From NCBI GenBank assembly GCA_032871835.1, contig CM065301.1, positions 79,330,069 through 79,394,068 of the forward strand: a stretch of 64,000 nt of DNA, given 5' to 3'. Of the stretch, positions 1 to 12,608 are shown piece by piece (the first letter of the stretch is position 1; each line of letters begins with the position of its first letter). The DNA is from Dipteronia dyeriana. Its lineage: Eukaryota > Streptophyta > Magnoliopsida > Sapindales > Sapindaceae. The translations under genes and the position numbers were made by a program. The notes beneath the pieces were generated by a model that ran no database searches, had not been told where the DNA came from, and saw nothing but the letters and a program-made list of their open reading frames with translations.

Positions 1-32
1 CCACGGTTGGAACCGAACCGTGATCATGTCTA
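1..32. mobile_element. Right end of a truncated AACCG-rich hAT-like element
   Basis: The first 32 bases are rich in AACCG and end in TCTA. This resembles the right end of the hAT-type element at 56296-56648 (AACCG repeats followed by CACCTCTA). The rest would lie outside the window, so no target duplication can be checked. Confidence 0.35.
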
Positions 33-1020
33 CTTTTCGATCCCTTGGAGTTTGAAGTTGGAATATACTTAAAATTAAATGGAGGGTATTTAAAACTATG
101 CAAAAAACTTTGTTTAAAAAGCGAGGGTGGGGTGGGCTACACTGTAGCCATGCCTAATTCCGCATATGCTATGCTCACACCCCTTATTATTAACATAGAT
201 TCATTAGCCATTAAAACTACAAGGGCATTATAGACATTTTGTTAAAACAAATACACAACTTCATAAAAAAACTCAAAAATAAAAAAAAAATGGAGAAGGT
301 GATTTTAGTTGCGTTTCTTAGAAAATCACCCTCAGGTTGTTTATCATTATTTATTTATTTTATTTTTAATGGTTTTAAACTTAAGATCCGATCTGAAAAA
401 TTGTTTATTATGTCCGGAAGAAAGAGAAAAAGAGAATTAGGGTGTGAATTTTGAAATGTTTTTTCTTAATATATGTTAATATTTATTATTTAATTTAATA
501 ATATTTATTAATTTTAACCCTTCATTTACCATTATACCCTTACTTATCTAACTGATATTTTTAATTTTCTGACATAACCCTAACGATAAGTCGATAAGGA
601 TTAAATTAACTATTAATTCAAACAACGTGGATGAAAATGATCATTTCTTAAATTAGAGTGACGAAATGACCGATAGTTCAAACTAGAAGACACGTGACAT
701 GAAACTTTATACATAATTTTAGAAAATTCATACAAGCAGAAATCAGAAATCAGAATAGTCTCCAGTGGATTAATAGCAACATCCTTGCTTTTATCTTGTA
801 TTCTTGTCTGCAGTTGCTTTTATAGTACCATGTTTTCTTTTGTACTTGTTTGTTACCTTTACTTCATTTCTACCTTTTTTTTTTTTTTTTTTTTACTGTT
901 TGTGCCCTTTGTTTTTCACTTCGTTTTCTTGGCTATTGTGATAAATAATTGCCTAAAAAATTTCACTTTTTTAACTTATGGGCTTTTCTTTCTTTTTCTT
1001 TTTCTTTTCTTTCTTATAGT
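33..1020. other. Gene-free AT-rich stretch
   Basis: There are only short ORFs without recognisable domains. A T18-type homopolymer near 877-894 generates a spurious Phe-rich ORF. No RNA gene or clear element end is visible. Confidence 0.6.
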
Positions 1021-1140
1021 ACATAAACACCTCTTCCATATCGGTGGCGATGAATTTAAATTTTACCGTGCATAATTTATAAGTATTTATAGGAGTTTTC
1101 TCTCGATTTATGGAAGTAAACATCCTGACCGTATACCCGT
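1021..1140 (+). mobile_element. SINE-family copy 1 (degenerate, tandem with copy 2)
   Basis: This segment shares the core seen in the better copies at 44525-44690 and 41056-41214: a three-prime-of-B-box block with TATAAGTATTTATAGGAG, then TTTTCTCTCGATTTATGGAAGT and a following ATCC. The tRNA-like B box is badly decayed. It is repeated about 165 bp downstream at 1185-1303. The function is non-coding: SINEs are RNA polymerase III retroposons that depend on LINE enzymes. Assignment rests on comparison within this window only. Confidence 0.45.
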
Positions 1141-1184
1141 ATATGTATTGTTTGATTTGGTGGGTTTGAACATTCCTATCGTAT

Positions 1185-1303
1185 CATATAAACACCTCTT
1201 CTGTATTGGTGGTGATGAATTTAAAATTTACTATGTATATTTTATAAATATTTATAGGAGTTTACTCCCGATTTATAGAAATAAATATCCTGTATGTATT
1301 GGT
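1185..1303 (+). mobile_element. SINE-family copy 2 (degenerate)
   Basis: Direct second copy of the 1021-1140 segment. It keeps AACACCTCTT, GGTGGTGATGAATTTAAA and ATTTATAGGAGTTTACTC in the same order and spacing. The two copies differ at many positions, so the duplication, or two independent insertions, is old. Confidence 0.45.
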
Positions 1304-3587
1304 TGTAATTTTTTTTTAAAAATAAAGTAGCATTGATATGTATAGGTATTGGCGTATTGCCATAAACTTCCTTAGTAATAAACTTGTCAGCAACGTTTTG
1401 TTTGTATGTAATAAATATTTCTTTTTTTTTTCCTGTTGATAATTTTATGCCCTAACCCTAAATATTGCAGCTCTATTTAACCTTTAAAACTGATGATAAT
1501 TGATATGACATCACTTCCAATATCTTATTTCTGTGTCATTTTTAAATTAGCAATTAAAAACCAATTCTTATTTGTGTGTGTGTTTTTTTTTATATATATA
1601 AAAAATAAGAATTCTTATTTTTGTGAAAATATAATGAATTTTATCATTTTATCATTTTATCTCCCAAGATACCATGACTAGTAAATGTTTATAAAATTAA
1701 TGAGCTCCTTCAAAACCTATATAGGGATGACACATAATTTTGTTATTTTAAACTCCAAATATAATTTATTTGATTTTAATAGGTGATTAATTTTTACTTT
1801 GACTACGGTTTTTAAGATGAAGTGACCCAAGTACAACAGACTGAACTAGGGGGTGGGCAAGGTGGGCTCTAGCCTACCCTAACCTTTTAAAAAAATAAAA
1901 ATACGTATACAAAATTAATTACTAATATTAGGATTAAGGAATCTATGATATAGGTAAGACAATAATTATATTTAAATAATTTATCTATTTTAATATCATA
2001 CTTTCACATTTTTACTATTGTATATTTATATATGGAAATAATTTCTTATTTAGGCCTTTTTAATGACGTATATTTATATCTTTTTATTATTTATCTAGAT
2101 CATAACGTAAAAAAAGAAATATATTCCATCAACAATGAAGCTTATCAAGATATCACTTCACAATAAGATGGAAAAGAAATTTCTAGTGCTATTGATCTGA
2201 TTTCATAATTGATAAATTTGATCTTTTAAAAAACCATAAAATACAACTTAATTAGTATTTGATTGTATTTATATTTCATGTTTCTTTTACGATTTGTTTT
2301 GACTTTATTTTAAAAAAAAAACTGTTAATGTATTTATTTAGATATTACATTTACAAGTAATCCCTGCTATGTACCTTTATTTTTAATTAATACAATTTTC
2401 TTGTATCTTTAATGATCGGAAAAAAAAAATCTAACTCACTCTAATGTTAATCCTGGTTACGTACCTAGACTCAATAGTAAACTCCTCACAACCAAGTCAT
2501 TGAAATTATAAAGATATTTCTTCTTTTCTCATTTCTAAATTTGTAATATTTCAAAAAAAGTAAAATAATTAATATTTTTTTACTTTTTAAATTATATTAA
2601 AAAATTATTTTTGAATACAATATACAAACTGAAGTCAATATGAAAACCAATAAAGATACACTAATACTAGACAATCCAATAAATTTTAACGTAAGTTTCA
2701 ACTAAAATAATACGGTAAGTGGTTTTTCTATTAACCACATCTTCTTATATTGTGTGTGGTGATGATAACTCACTCACCATATCATTTAGGTTGAAATTTT
2801 GATTAATTATTTTGGTTAAATATCATTACTCATAAAGATAATATTTTTACGGTTTCGAAAATCGATAATAATTTGTAGAAGATAATAATACTAGTATTCA
2901 AACTTTAATTGTTTGGATTATATCTTAACAGGCATTGCTATTATACTAAAACGAATTTCCAAGGTATCAATGTATCATAACTAGACCATGTATTTTTTTT
3001 TTAAGCTGGATTCAAGCGCTGATTTAAGAGTTATTTTTCTAAGTCCCAAACTCATTTATCTAGAGTTACGCAGCTTGGGGCTAATATATTTGACAATTAA
3101 TTACATATATCAAATAATGTTTAATTTTACTAAATGTAACATTAACTACACATGCTATCAAATAATAAAAATTTTCACTACACTTATTATGTCGGAGCTC
3201 GGATCCTTTCTAGTCTTATTTTTTTTTCTGGTTTTTTTTCCGAGTGTAAGTGAAATGCTGAATTAACCTTGTTTTTTTTTACATGTTCAAGTGTTATTAG
3301 ATTTTGAAAAGTCTAAAAAAAAACAATATTTATCATTTATAATATTTACTAAACTTTGTTAGAGATCAAGTTATGAAGATCCTAGGCACAAATCAAGAAA
3401 AATAAAAATGATTTTCCCTTTCTCACCAAAGGAATTACTGATTTATTTTCCTACAAAACTTGAGGCCCTTCCATCTCTTTCATTTTCACTCATGTCTAGT
3501 TCCATAAACTCATCCCAAACCATATTACAAATACACATTTAAATTCAAACATATTTCAATTCCAGCTCATAACTATCACATAAGTTA
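1304..3587. other. Gene-free AT-rich stretch
   Basis: I see no gene, RNA gene or bounded element. A GTGGGC-rich scrap near 1850-1885 may be an eroded transposon end. The ORF at 2988-3266 is low-complexity Phe/Leu/Ile and is not supported. Confidence 0.55.
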
Positions 3588-4327
3588 GGCTCAGTTTGGC
3601 ATTGCTTCCCCATCTGTTTTTGTGGACAAAAGTGATTCTGGACCTAAGACATGGTGTTTGGTAAAATCATGGAGAAGTGCTTTTGGTCACTTTTAGCTTC
3701 TCCCAACTGAGTTTTTGAGAAACTACAGATACATGTTTTTGGATTTGGCTTCTGCTTTTAGAAAACGTGCTACATTGATATTAAATGAAATTTTACTAAC
3801 TTTCCAACTTTGTCCTTGCCTTTAACGAAATTTAACAAAAAAAATTGGACTTATAATTCTGTAAAAAAAAATGTTGTCATAACTGTATAAAAAAATTGGG
3901 ATAATTAATTAAATAAAAAAATAAAGTAGAATAAAATAAAGAAATAAATAAATAAAGAAATGAAGAAATGAAGAAATGAGACTAATTAGTTAAATAAAGT
4001 AGAATAAAAAATTGTACTAATTAATTCAATAAAGTACCATAATTATATAACACTTAACACTAAACACAAATAAACAAGAAAAATGTAAAGTATATCACAT
4101 TAGTACCATTTAGATGTCTATATCATTTTAGTAATTTTACACACTCGCAACATTTTTTATTTCAGTTAACCAACCACATTGAAATTGCTTTTAGTTCTCA
4201 CAGCACTTTTGAAAACCAGTTTACCAAACACTCAGCTGATTATTCCCACAGCAATTCCAAAAGCAATTCCCCACACAACAATTTCAAAAACACTTCTACC
4301 CACAGCACAACAATACCAAACTGAGCC
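3588..4327. mobile_element. PIF/Harbinger-type (Tourist-like) non-autonomous element
   Basis: The left end reads GGCTCAGTTTGGCATTG and the reverse complement of the right end reads GGCTCAGTTTGGTATTG, a near-perfect terminal inverted repeat. TTA flanks both sides (3585-3587 and 4328-4330), the 3-bp target duplication typical of PIF/Harbinger elements. The 740-bp interior has no coding capacity, so transposition would need enzyme from elsewhere. Confidence 0.85.
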
Positions 4328-4330
4328 TTA

Positions 4331-5811
4331 GTCTCCTTGAAGATTATAGTAAAACCCTATCTTAATTTTTTTTTTTTTGATATACCACATGTTTTATGAC
4401 AATTCGAATCTAAAATATTGTTAGACCGAATGAATTCTCTTTACCACTTCATCATATTGTACAGTGGTATGACCCAGTCTTAATTATTGAAATCCCTTTT
4501 TAATCATGTCAAAGACTGAGAATGTATAGGTTTATTGTAATATCTTTCAAAGATGTAATGATGAAGATGGTTGATAATTCTTGATATAAATCATAATATA
4601 TATATAGTACATGTTTGCATATTGTCAGTGGTGGATGGAGGAGATGAGAGAGTACTTTGACAATAATAATGAAAGCTCACATGATCAATTAACACACACA
4701 TATAGTGATAGCAGTGGCCACTGGCTTTTTTCAGTCAAAGTAGTACTTACTGGTGCACTTCAGCTGGCACCAAGACTCTTCTGGGAACACCACTCCAGAG
4801 TCAATTTATATATTATTATTGCAGGAAATTATTATTATTATTATTATTATGGTGAATTTCTATTTTGTACTCAAATAATACTTGAATGATCACCAGAATT
4901 TTTCACCCAAATACACTGCAAAATCATGTGAACAGAGAAAACAAACAAACCCCAATTTTGGAATTTAACTTGTTTTACAATCTTCACATCAAATTTTTTT
5001 TTGTAGCGGTTGTTATTGAACATGAAAATCATTCATTGAGTTTGTGGACCTGTCTTGTTTCCCACTGTAGTTTATAAGTTATCAAGTTGATGAGCAAAGC
5101 CACTGTGAACCAGGACATGTAAAATCATTAAATAATCTATTTGATTAATTCACTTGTTGATAGACCGGTACCTCTTATCGAGATCAAACGGTATATTTTC
5201 AGTCAGAATATTCACCGTTATAGCATCAGAGGAAACATATCACTGATGTGAAAATGTAGGTGTATTACTACGATGTTAAAAAGACACCTTGATCTTGTTT
5301 TTCTTTATGACACCTAATAGGACAGTTGATTATTGAATTGAATATTATATTAACCTATACTTTATTATATAACATGATAGGTATCTTGATTCTTGACTAA
5401 GCATAATATATATTTTTTTCCACCTTTCTTTGATGCAAATCTTTCTAAAAACGTACGGACCAATTTGAAACCAAAAAAGAGCTTCCTAATTAAGAAAAAC
5501 TCACCATCACCACCCATCACAATCACCTTCTTCATTCTCACAGCTGCTGTTCGCTGGTCACAAGAAACAAGTAACAAATCACATAATTTCCTTCAAAGTC
5601 ATTATTCAGTCAAACAAGTAACAACTTACCTTTTTTGGTCTCTTTTGGCATGACATGTTGTATTATGTTGGGTGAGATTAAATAATTGAAAAACATTGTT
5701 AAAATTATATTGAAAATATTTCAGAAGAAAATGACTATTGTATTAGGCTTCAACATAACCTACAATTTGTGTTGTGGGTTAAGTTGCCACTGTTGGGATA
5801 AGAATGAATCC
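4331..5811. other. Gene-free stretch with ATT microsatellite
   Basis: An (ATT)n run lies near 4830-4850. The ORFs at 4611-4889 and 5393-5653 show no domain and no gene context. A few bases around 5165-5215 resemble the SINE family distal part seen near 60570-60640, but are too decayed to call. Confidence 0.5.
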
Positions 5812-6425
5812 AATCCCTGAATGCACCAAACACTGAATTGACAAACGAATTCAATGTACGCCTCCGGTTACTCCAGTATAGCACTCCAAAGTAACTCATC
5901 CAAATTTGATTTTAAATCACTAGATAGAGTAGAAATGTAATGCTTATTCAAGATTTTTGGCAGTCCAATACACCATGTATTCTCCGTTTAAATTTAAATC
6001 ATATTACGTGATATGTACGATATATTAAATGTTAACTAATATCATAAGGAAATGAATGAAATAATACACTGCTAGAAAGAGGCACCAGATAGTACTCCAA
6101 AGTAAAGCATCCAAATCCCTAAATGCACCACCAAACACTGAATCTATGTCTTTCTCCGGTTACTCCAGTATAGTACTCTAAAGTAACGCACCCAAATCTA
6201 GACAGATTAAAAATGTAGTGCTCATTCAAGATTTTTGAGAGTCCAATGCATAGTTCATTCTCTGTTTAAATCATACTACATGACATGTATGATATACTAA
6301 ATGTTAACTGATATCATAAGAAAAAGAAATAATACACCATTCTCTATTTAAATCATACTACATGACATGTATGATATACTAAATGTTAACTGCTATCATA
6401 AGGAAAAGAAATAATACACCGCTAG
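5812..6425 (+). repeat. Tandem direct duplication (~300-bp unit) with nested ~80-bp duplication
   Basis: Blocks sharing CCGGTTACTCCAGTATAG, TTCAAGATTTTTG, TGTTAACT and ATATCATAAG occur in the same order at about 5812-6075 and 6100-6335. A further ~80-bp block (TTTAAATCATACTACATGAC to AATAATACACC) is repeated at about 6263-6343 and 6344-6420. No coding capacity and no terminal inverted repeats were seen. Confidence 0.75.
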
Positions 6426-7413
6426 ATAGCCCGAAAAAAATAGCTAAAAAAACAAACACAAATAACATGGCAAATAACTTGTTATTGTTATTCTCCACGT
6501 CATCCCACGATTGATATGGTAAAGATAACTAACTTGTCACTTATAATATGATACGATTAGAATGAAAAAAAAAATACACTTTTTTTTATATAAACATTCT
6601 ATGGTCGGACCTAGGACATTGACACATTAAATGGTCCCTCTTAAGTAGGTCCGATCATAGTGGGAGCCCAGTAAGTCAACTGTCTAGGACTCCAATTGTA
6701 AAGCGCACCCAAATTATAGCTTTAAAAAATTGATTTTAAAATATAGTTCACACAAGATTTTAAACAAGAGTGACGATATTTACATCCCTCAAAAACTGTA
6801 TGTATACCCCAATTTAGTATATTTTTTAAAATCCAATATTACATTTGAGTAAAATTACTTAAATGACTACTAAATAGTTGTAAGTACACTCCAATAATTA
6901 TTAATTGATTTTATGTCAATCCTTTGAAGAAGAAAAAAGGAAGTTTCCTATTAATTGTTTAATATGATAATAAAAACGTTTCTATTTTATCAAACTCTAA
7001 CTTCTATTTTAAATACTAATTTCAATTTCTTTTAAGAAAATACAAATGGATTGAATTGATCGACAATTTACTATTATAATTGAGTGAAACAAAAATCAAT
7101 ACAAACAATAAACTCCTATAGTAAAAAAAAAACAAAAAAATTCTTAGGAACAAAGGAGTTGAGATACACTGTTATGTGTTGAGAGCTAGTAGTTTTTCAA
7201 TTTGGAGAATTTTGAGCTTAAAAAAAATTAAAGAATTAAAAAAAAGTTTTAATGCAATGATAAGGATTTTTTTTCAAACAATTTTTTAGTGACATCAAAT
7301 TTTTTTGCTGGAATTAGAATATTTTTTAAAGAGATTATTTATTTGAATAAAAAGATATAAAATAATAAATTTTTAAATAAATCTGATTATATAACAAAAT
7401 AGTGAGGTGTGCT
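6426..7413. other. Gene-free AT-rich stretch
   Basis: Nothing recognisable; only homopolymer runs and short ORFs. Confidence 0.55.
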
Positions 7414-7796
7414 TAGGGGTGGTCATAGTTTGGTTAAACCGGCGGTTAAAAACCGAAACCGTTGGTTTGAAAACCAGTTGGAAACCGGTTAGAAACGGTT
7501 AGCTTCCTTCAAAAACCGAGAAAACCCGACGATTAAACCTGCCGTTATTATTATTATTATTTTTCCCGAACTAATCAGAGGTTGCCATGTGGCAGTCTCT
7601 TTGAAAAAAAAACCCAGTTAAATTTGAAACCGAATCGGAACCGGACAGTTTCGTAACAGAAACCGAAACTGAAACCGCCTAACCGGCGGTTTCAAAATTG
7701 TTTCTAACCGGTTTGGGCAGTTTCCGTTACGGTTACGGTTACTCCCCTAAACGAAACCGTAACCGTCGGTTTCTAACCGAAACCGAACCGAACACA
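7414..7796. mobile_element. AACCG-rich hAT-like non-autonomous element
   Basis: It starts with TAGGGGTGGTCATAG, like the hAT element at 41776 (TAGGGGTGGGCG). It is packed with AACCG/CGGTT subterminal motifs that form long imperfect inverted repeats. The right boundary is unclear: CTCCCCTA at 7742-7749 could be an internal or true end. No 8-bp target duplication was found, so this is a family-level call only. Confidence 0.55.
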
Positions 7797-7919
7797 CACA
7801 CATATAATTAAAAAAGAAACCTACTAATGAAAACTCATTTATCATTCTTACACCAACAATATTGGATCAAATGTGATAGTGGGTTAAATCCTAGAAACAC
7901 TCATATTTGTCACAAATAA

Positions 7920-8360
7920 AAACATCTCCAATACAAATATGTATTTTTAAGTTTCTAAATAATGTCACATCAACATTTCTATTTATTATTATAGCCCACT
8001 TTTGAGAAAAAAAAAGATAAATGCATATTAATACCTTCAATAAAATTATCTAAAGTTAAATATGCATCCATTTTATGACTAATCATAATAAAACAATTAT
8101 TCTACTATCTTCCCTCTTTAATTTTACAATTAAATTTGTTTTAATATTATTAGTAGAAAGAGTTAGAAATCTTAGCCAACATTTCTAAGTGAGTTTCTAA
8201 AATTAGAAACCAAACTCCATATTCTCTAATTTTTTCTTTGTCACATCATCTCCATATTAAAGTTAGATAATTGTATTGGAGATAAATTTCTAACTTTTTA
8301 ACCATCTATTTCATGTGACATTTAATTTTCTCTAAATGCATATTTACATCGGAGATGTTC
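7920..8360. mobile_element. Harbinger-type MITE, 441 bp
   Basis: The left end AACATCTCCAATACAAATAT pairs with the reverse complement of the right end, AACATCTCCGATGTAAATAT. TAA flanks both sides (7917-7919 and 8361-8363). The size, absence of coding sequence, TAA target duplication and GAACATCTCC-type terminus fit a Tourist-like MITE. Confidence 0.8.
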
Positions 8361-8363
8361 TAA

Positions 8364-9206
8364 TCCTCTTTAATATCTCTAAAAAAACTCAAAAAACTCT
8401 TGAAACAAAAATCCAAAAGTCATTATTTCGACGATAATTAAATCAATATATTTTTTTTTCTTTTTTAAAAACTTTTTTTTAATGTAAGCTTAATTAATAC
8501 TTTTACCGTTAAAAATGTGAGACGAGTACTGTTTAAATGATATATTTTGTGATGCAATTATAAAATTTTTAGTTTAATAACTTTTTATTTATTATTCTGT
8601 TGTGGTATTATAGTTTTACGTTTGAGTTATTATATTGATTTGTACAAATATTATCAAAGAAAAAAATAATAATAATCAAGTAAGTTTATATATAGTATGG
8701 ATACTTCATTTCCAATGCTTGTCTAGACACCGAAAATCTTATAATCGGATCTACTTTCAAGTCTTTATGACCAAACCACATTATGCAACGGTACAGGACT
8801 TTTTTGAGGAGAGTGCTACTCCCGGTCGAAGTTCAAATAATCCAAGGGAATTAGACCAATATAATTAGTAATTACTAGTCTAGTATTCGGCGTTTATGCT
8901 GTGAAAATCGTGGCGATAAGGTTGCGTAGATCGTTAAGATTTTATTTTATTTTATTTTATTTTTTTTATAGGCCTGTACAAATTTTGATTCTATTCAACT
9001 ACTACTATTCACTGGCCATGTTTTAAACTTTGTGCATTTCATCTTAAAATTATTATTATTTTGGCTAAAAAAAGAAACAAATTTAGTGTTGTTATGTTTG
9101 GAATTTTGCATTAATTTGAGGCCTATTTTAAAATTTTGGAATAAAATAGTCATAGAATATATTTGTCCAATTTTAAATCCCAAAACATTTGTTTGACAGA
9201 CGTATA
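8364..9206. other. Gene-free stretch; (TTTTA)n run
   Basis: No gene is supported. A short (TTTTA)n tract lies near 8938-8966. The ORF at 8635-8868 has no recognisable domain. Confidence 0.5.
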
Positions 9207-9316
9207 AATTTGAAACTTTAACAAATGACTCACTAGCCAAGCAACTTTAATAATTGGATGAGTTTGAGACTTGGACAAATGACTCACAAGGTAAGCAACT
9301 CGAATCGTACGGATGA
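9207..9316 (+). repeat. 55-bp tandem duplication carrying two TGACTCA sites
   Basis: Two adjacent ~55-bp units (about 9207-9260 and 9261-9316) share TTTGA(A/G)ACTT, ACAAATGACTCAC and AAGCAACT. Each carries the palindromic bZIP core TGACTCA (9226-9232 and 9280-9286). They sit 130-235 bp upstream of the L14 site II cluster, so a distal promoter role is possible. That role is inference. Confidence 0.65.
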
Positions 9317-9413
9317 TAAATGTTTCCAAAAGAAAATAATATTTTGGTTTAGACACGTGGATTGATAGATAGATACCGTAAAAAAAAAACATTTGTTGGG
9401 TTGTGGGAATGAG

Positions 9414-9443
9414 TGGGCCTACAACGTTCTGGGCTCAGGCCCA
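9414..9443 (+). promoter_or_regulatory. Site II (TGGGCY) cluster, L14 promoter
   Basis: Three site II elements lie within 30 bp: TGGGCC at 9414-9419, TGGGCT at 9430-9435 and its reverse form GGCCCA at 9438-9443. Site II elements are known TCP-factor targets, enriched in plant promoters of ribosomal and mitochondrial protein genes. That fits the mitochondrial L14 gene starting 300 bp downstream. Neither core promoter nor transcription start can be fixed from sequence. Confidence 0.75.
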
Positions 9444-9562
9444 ATTCAATTTCTCACTCTTTCAATCCTCACAGAGTCACACTCTCTATCTCGCTAAAAA
9501 AAATTTAAGTGTTTTCAGGGTTTGTCTAGCAGTTCATTTTCACTTGTACTTGTTCAGTCCAG

Positions 9563-9726
9563 GTTAGTGTTCTCTTTCTCGCTAAAGAATATGGAGTGAA
9601 TGGGTTTGTTGTTCTGTACCTTTTGCATATAGAGCAAAGCATGTTTTGTGACTCTGTTTTTTTTTTTTTTTTTTTTTTTTTGAAAAATAATTGTGCTAGT
9701 TCTTTTTGTTGTGATCCTTTTGGCAG
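9563..9726 (+). other. Probable 5' UTR intron of the L14 gene
   Basis: A donor AG|GTTAGTG follows a plausible leader (GTTCAGTCCAG), and an acceptor GGCAG|A precedes the start codon by 14 bases. The interval contains a T-rich tract at 9656-9680, typical of plant introns. It is inferred from splice consensus only; leader introns are common in plant ribosomal protein genes. Confidence 0.6.
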
Positions 9727-9740
9727 ATTAAGTTGCAAAA

Positions 9741-12607
9741 ATGGCTGCAAATTTGGCTTCTAAATGTTCTCGTGGTATGCAATTTCCTGCTTTTAAGTGG
9801 GTTTTGTTTTATTTTTTTATCTGTTTATTGTATTTATAGTTTTGCAGTTCTTATATGAAACTATAATTCATTGACATGATTGTATATGGTAGAATTAATT
9901 TGTTAGTTTTATTTTTATGGGTAGCAAACCCTGATTAATGTTAGGAACCAAATCATAAAGTTGATTTCAATCATTTCCTTGTGTGGTTGATTTGAATTGT
10001 GTAGGTGGTAAATCAGCTTATGCTGAACTGTTAATTGAATCTTTACATTTTCAAATTTGGTTGATGTTCATGTCGGTGACTCTTTAACATTTAATTAGCA
10101 TTGTTAAAACTTGTCTTGAATGATCAGCTTCTTCTTTGTCCTCTGCTTTTTTCCCTTTAGTAAATCCTTATGAAGCAGGATGGGAAGTTGGTTTTGTTCC
10201 TGGGTTGAAGCTCCCTTACACAAAACTATATATGTCCCTTGATGTATTGGGTAGCTTTTTAAAGTAGATATTTATGCATGTAAACATGTGGGTATACTGG
10301 TGCGATCAATGATTTCAATTTGATCGTTGATCGTAGGCCTAATTACTTTTCTACATTGTTAAATACTTAGCTTAAAGATGCTCTCTGTACATGGAAATTT
10401 CACATAGTCAAATACAAATGCTCATATGACAAAGAAACGGAAAAACTATCGTTGGCTGTTGAAGTTTGTTGGTTTTCTATTTCTCTGCCAATGGAGCATG
10501 CATGCTGAGCATGTGGAACTCCCATCTAAAGTTTGTTTTATTGTCTTTGAAATGCTTTGTGAATTATGATAGTAAATAGTAGAGAAGATGATTAATAGCC
10601 ATTTTAACTGCTCACTTGGGGTTGTTTAAAGTAAATAGATGCGAAAGAGTGATCAATGGATGATTCTTTTTTAGAATGTTGGATAAAAGCAAGTTGAAAA
10701 GGATGCAAAATCTGATGTTTTGATGGACTATGCTTTCTCTGTTCATTTTATTGCTTTCTGTTACCTGCAGAATTTATCTGGGACATTTTTAATTTTCAGT
10801 TTAATATTCTATAAAAATTGTTGATGAAGGACTGCTCTAGGCAATTGCTAAAATTGTCTAAAATCTCTTGATTTAAAACAACAGCATTTTTATTTCTGCT
10901 AGCTTATGTGTTTGGTATAATAACCACCACAACTCTACACTGAATAGCCAATAAAGTTTTCCCCTGTTCGAAAAGTTTTGGGATTTTTTCATGAGCACTC
11001 TTTAGCTACAAATGTTGTACTTTCTAACTTGACCTTCAAATGATGTTGTGAAAAATTATCGGTGCACTCAGTGTGGAGCTGTGATGGTTTCCTTCCTGAA
11101 TGGATGCTCATTATTTCATACCTAACATATATCAGAAGAATAGTTCAGTTTGCGAACATTAGATGATTTTACCTTTTTAGTTTCCCTTGGGCACCTCAAT
11201 TTTTTCAATGCATCTCTTGGAGTATGTCAAATTGCATTTTATCTGCTATATGATGTATCCTTTGATAAGCATAGGAATTTGATTTCAATTTTTTTCTTGG
11301 CTTAACTAATATTTTTTTTCTCAATCACTCATTGCATTTTATTTGTTGTGTTGGAAAACAAAAACTAGTGGGCCGTTCATTGTTTGGGGGGCTTGGAAAC
11401 AACTTGTCTAATTTACTGAGCACATCACATGAGATGACATGTAGCCATTTCTTCTCCCAGGTTAGTGTTAAGCTTATAGCTGCAGTTTTTCTAGATATCC
11501 ATTCGATTTGCATTGATTTTATGATGTGTTCAAAATGTAGTACAAATCTGAGTTGTCGATATTCAGGAAGTAATTTTCTGTTACCTGACAACTATCATGT
11601 GTTGAATATTTTGGAGGATTATACTTTCACAACTTTGAATGGTTAGAAAACCTTCCTAAGGCTATCTTTCTGCTGCAATTATATACATTCATGTATAGAC
11701 GTATAGTTTTTTGTTGTCAAATTTTGAATTACTTGCAAGCGCATGACTCAATAACAATTATGAAGCTGTGAGAATAAGCGCCGCAGAAGAGGCAGTTGCC
11801 ATATTAATGTGGCTTCATCCTAACCTTAATCCAATATTTAAAAAAAAAAAAAAAAACATAAATGGGATTAAAACAGGACATAAAATGGAACAACGAAACT
11901 TGAAGAATGCCAAGCCCCTAAAAGTCTCAGACTTGAAAGCCAGTAACTATTGTTTTCTTCTTCTTGAAGTGCCACACTCCAATCCTTCAAGCTCCCATGT
12001 CTTAACGCAAAGTCGATCTTTTTATATCTCCCCCAAATTGAAGACATAGTTTCTTGAATATGATGTTGTCACATCACATGCTTTCTTTATGTCGAGTCAC
12101 ATGTGTTGTACTCTTATAAGCTGATGGCTCTTCTCTTTCTTATCTTTGCTATTTTTTTTTGTTTATTAGTCATCTATGTTTTCCTCTCCTATTGACATGG
12201 TCTGTCTTAATGTTTAGTTCAAAATTCTACAGCAGCAAAGGACGTTCATACAAATGAGAACTGTTCTCAAAGTTGTGGATAACTCTGGGGCAAAAAAGGT
12301 GATGTGCATACAAGCTTTGAAGGGGAAGAAAGGAGCAAGATTGGGGGACACTATTGTTGCATCAGTCAAGGAAGCAATGCCTAATGGTAAAGTAAAGAAA
12401 GGAAAGGTTGTGTATGGAGTTGTTGTTCGTGCTGCAATGCAACGGGGACGTTGTGACGGGAGTGAGGTAAAATTTGATGACAATGCTGTAGTACTTGTTG
12501 ACAAGCAAGGTCAGCCAATTGGGACCAGAGTATTCGGGCCAGTACCGCATGAGCTGAGGAAGAAAAAGCATGTGAAGATCCTTACTTTGGCAGAGCATAT
12601 TGCCTGA
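9741..12607 (+). CDS. HLP: Mitochondrial large-subunit ribosomal protein L14 (uL14m), HUELLENLOS-type
   Basis: This gene encodes mitoribosomal uL14, an rRNA-binding protein at the subunit interface. Exons joined by consensus sites are 9741-9774, 11369-11460 and 12218-12607; intron 1 is phase 1 and intron 2 phase 0. They give 171 residues. Residues 1-42 are rich in Ala, Ser, Arg and Lys with few acidic residues, as expected for a mitochondrial presequence (MAANLASKC..., then GRSLFGG). The L14 domain starts near residue 52 with [18 protein letters not shown] and continues with [28 protein letters not shown] and the terminal [16 protein letters not shown]. The in-frame ATG at 12254 is internal, not the start. 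Arabidopsis has two paralogues, HLL (ovule development) and HLP; I favour HLP-like, but HLL is possible because only one copy is visible here. The [10 protein letters not shown] loop looks a few residues shorter than I recall for Arabidopsis. The gene is convergent with the transporter downstream. Confidence 0.93.
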
Positions 12608-12608
12608 G

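Noticed and set aside
785..1075. 96-codon Phe/Leu-rich ORF as a membrane protein
   Set aside because: It is translated from T homopolymers and overlaps a SINE remnant.
11332..12049. ORFs inside L14 introns and across exon 2
   Set aside because: Exon 2 with correct splice sites explains the coding part; the remainder is intron sequence.
12214..12598. Antisense ORFs over L14 exon 3
   Set aside because: Shadows of a strongly conserved sense-strand protein.
12254..12607. L14 as a single-exon 117-residue gene starting at 12254
   Set aside because: Upstream in-frame FIQ and a consistent two-intron structure add a mitochondrial presequence; the ATG is internal.
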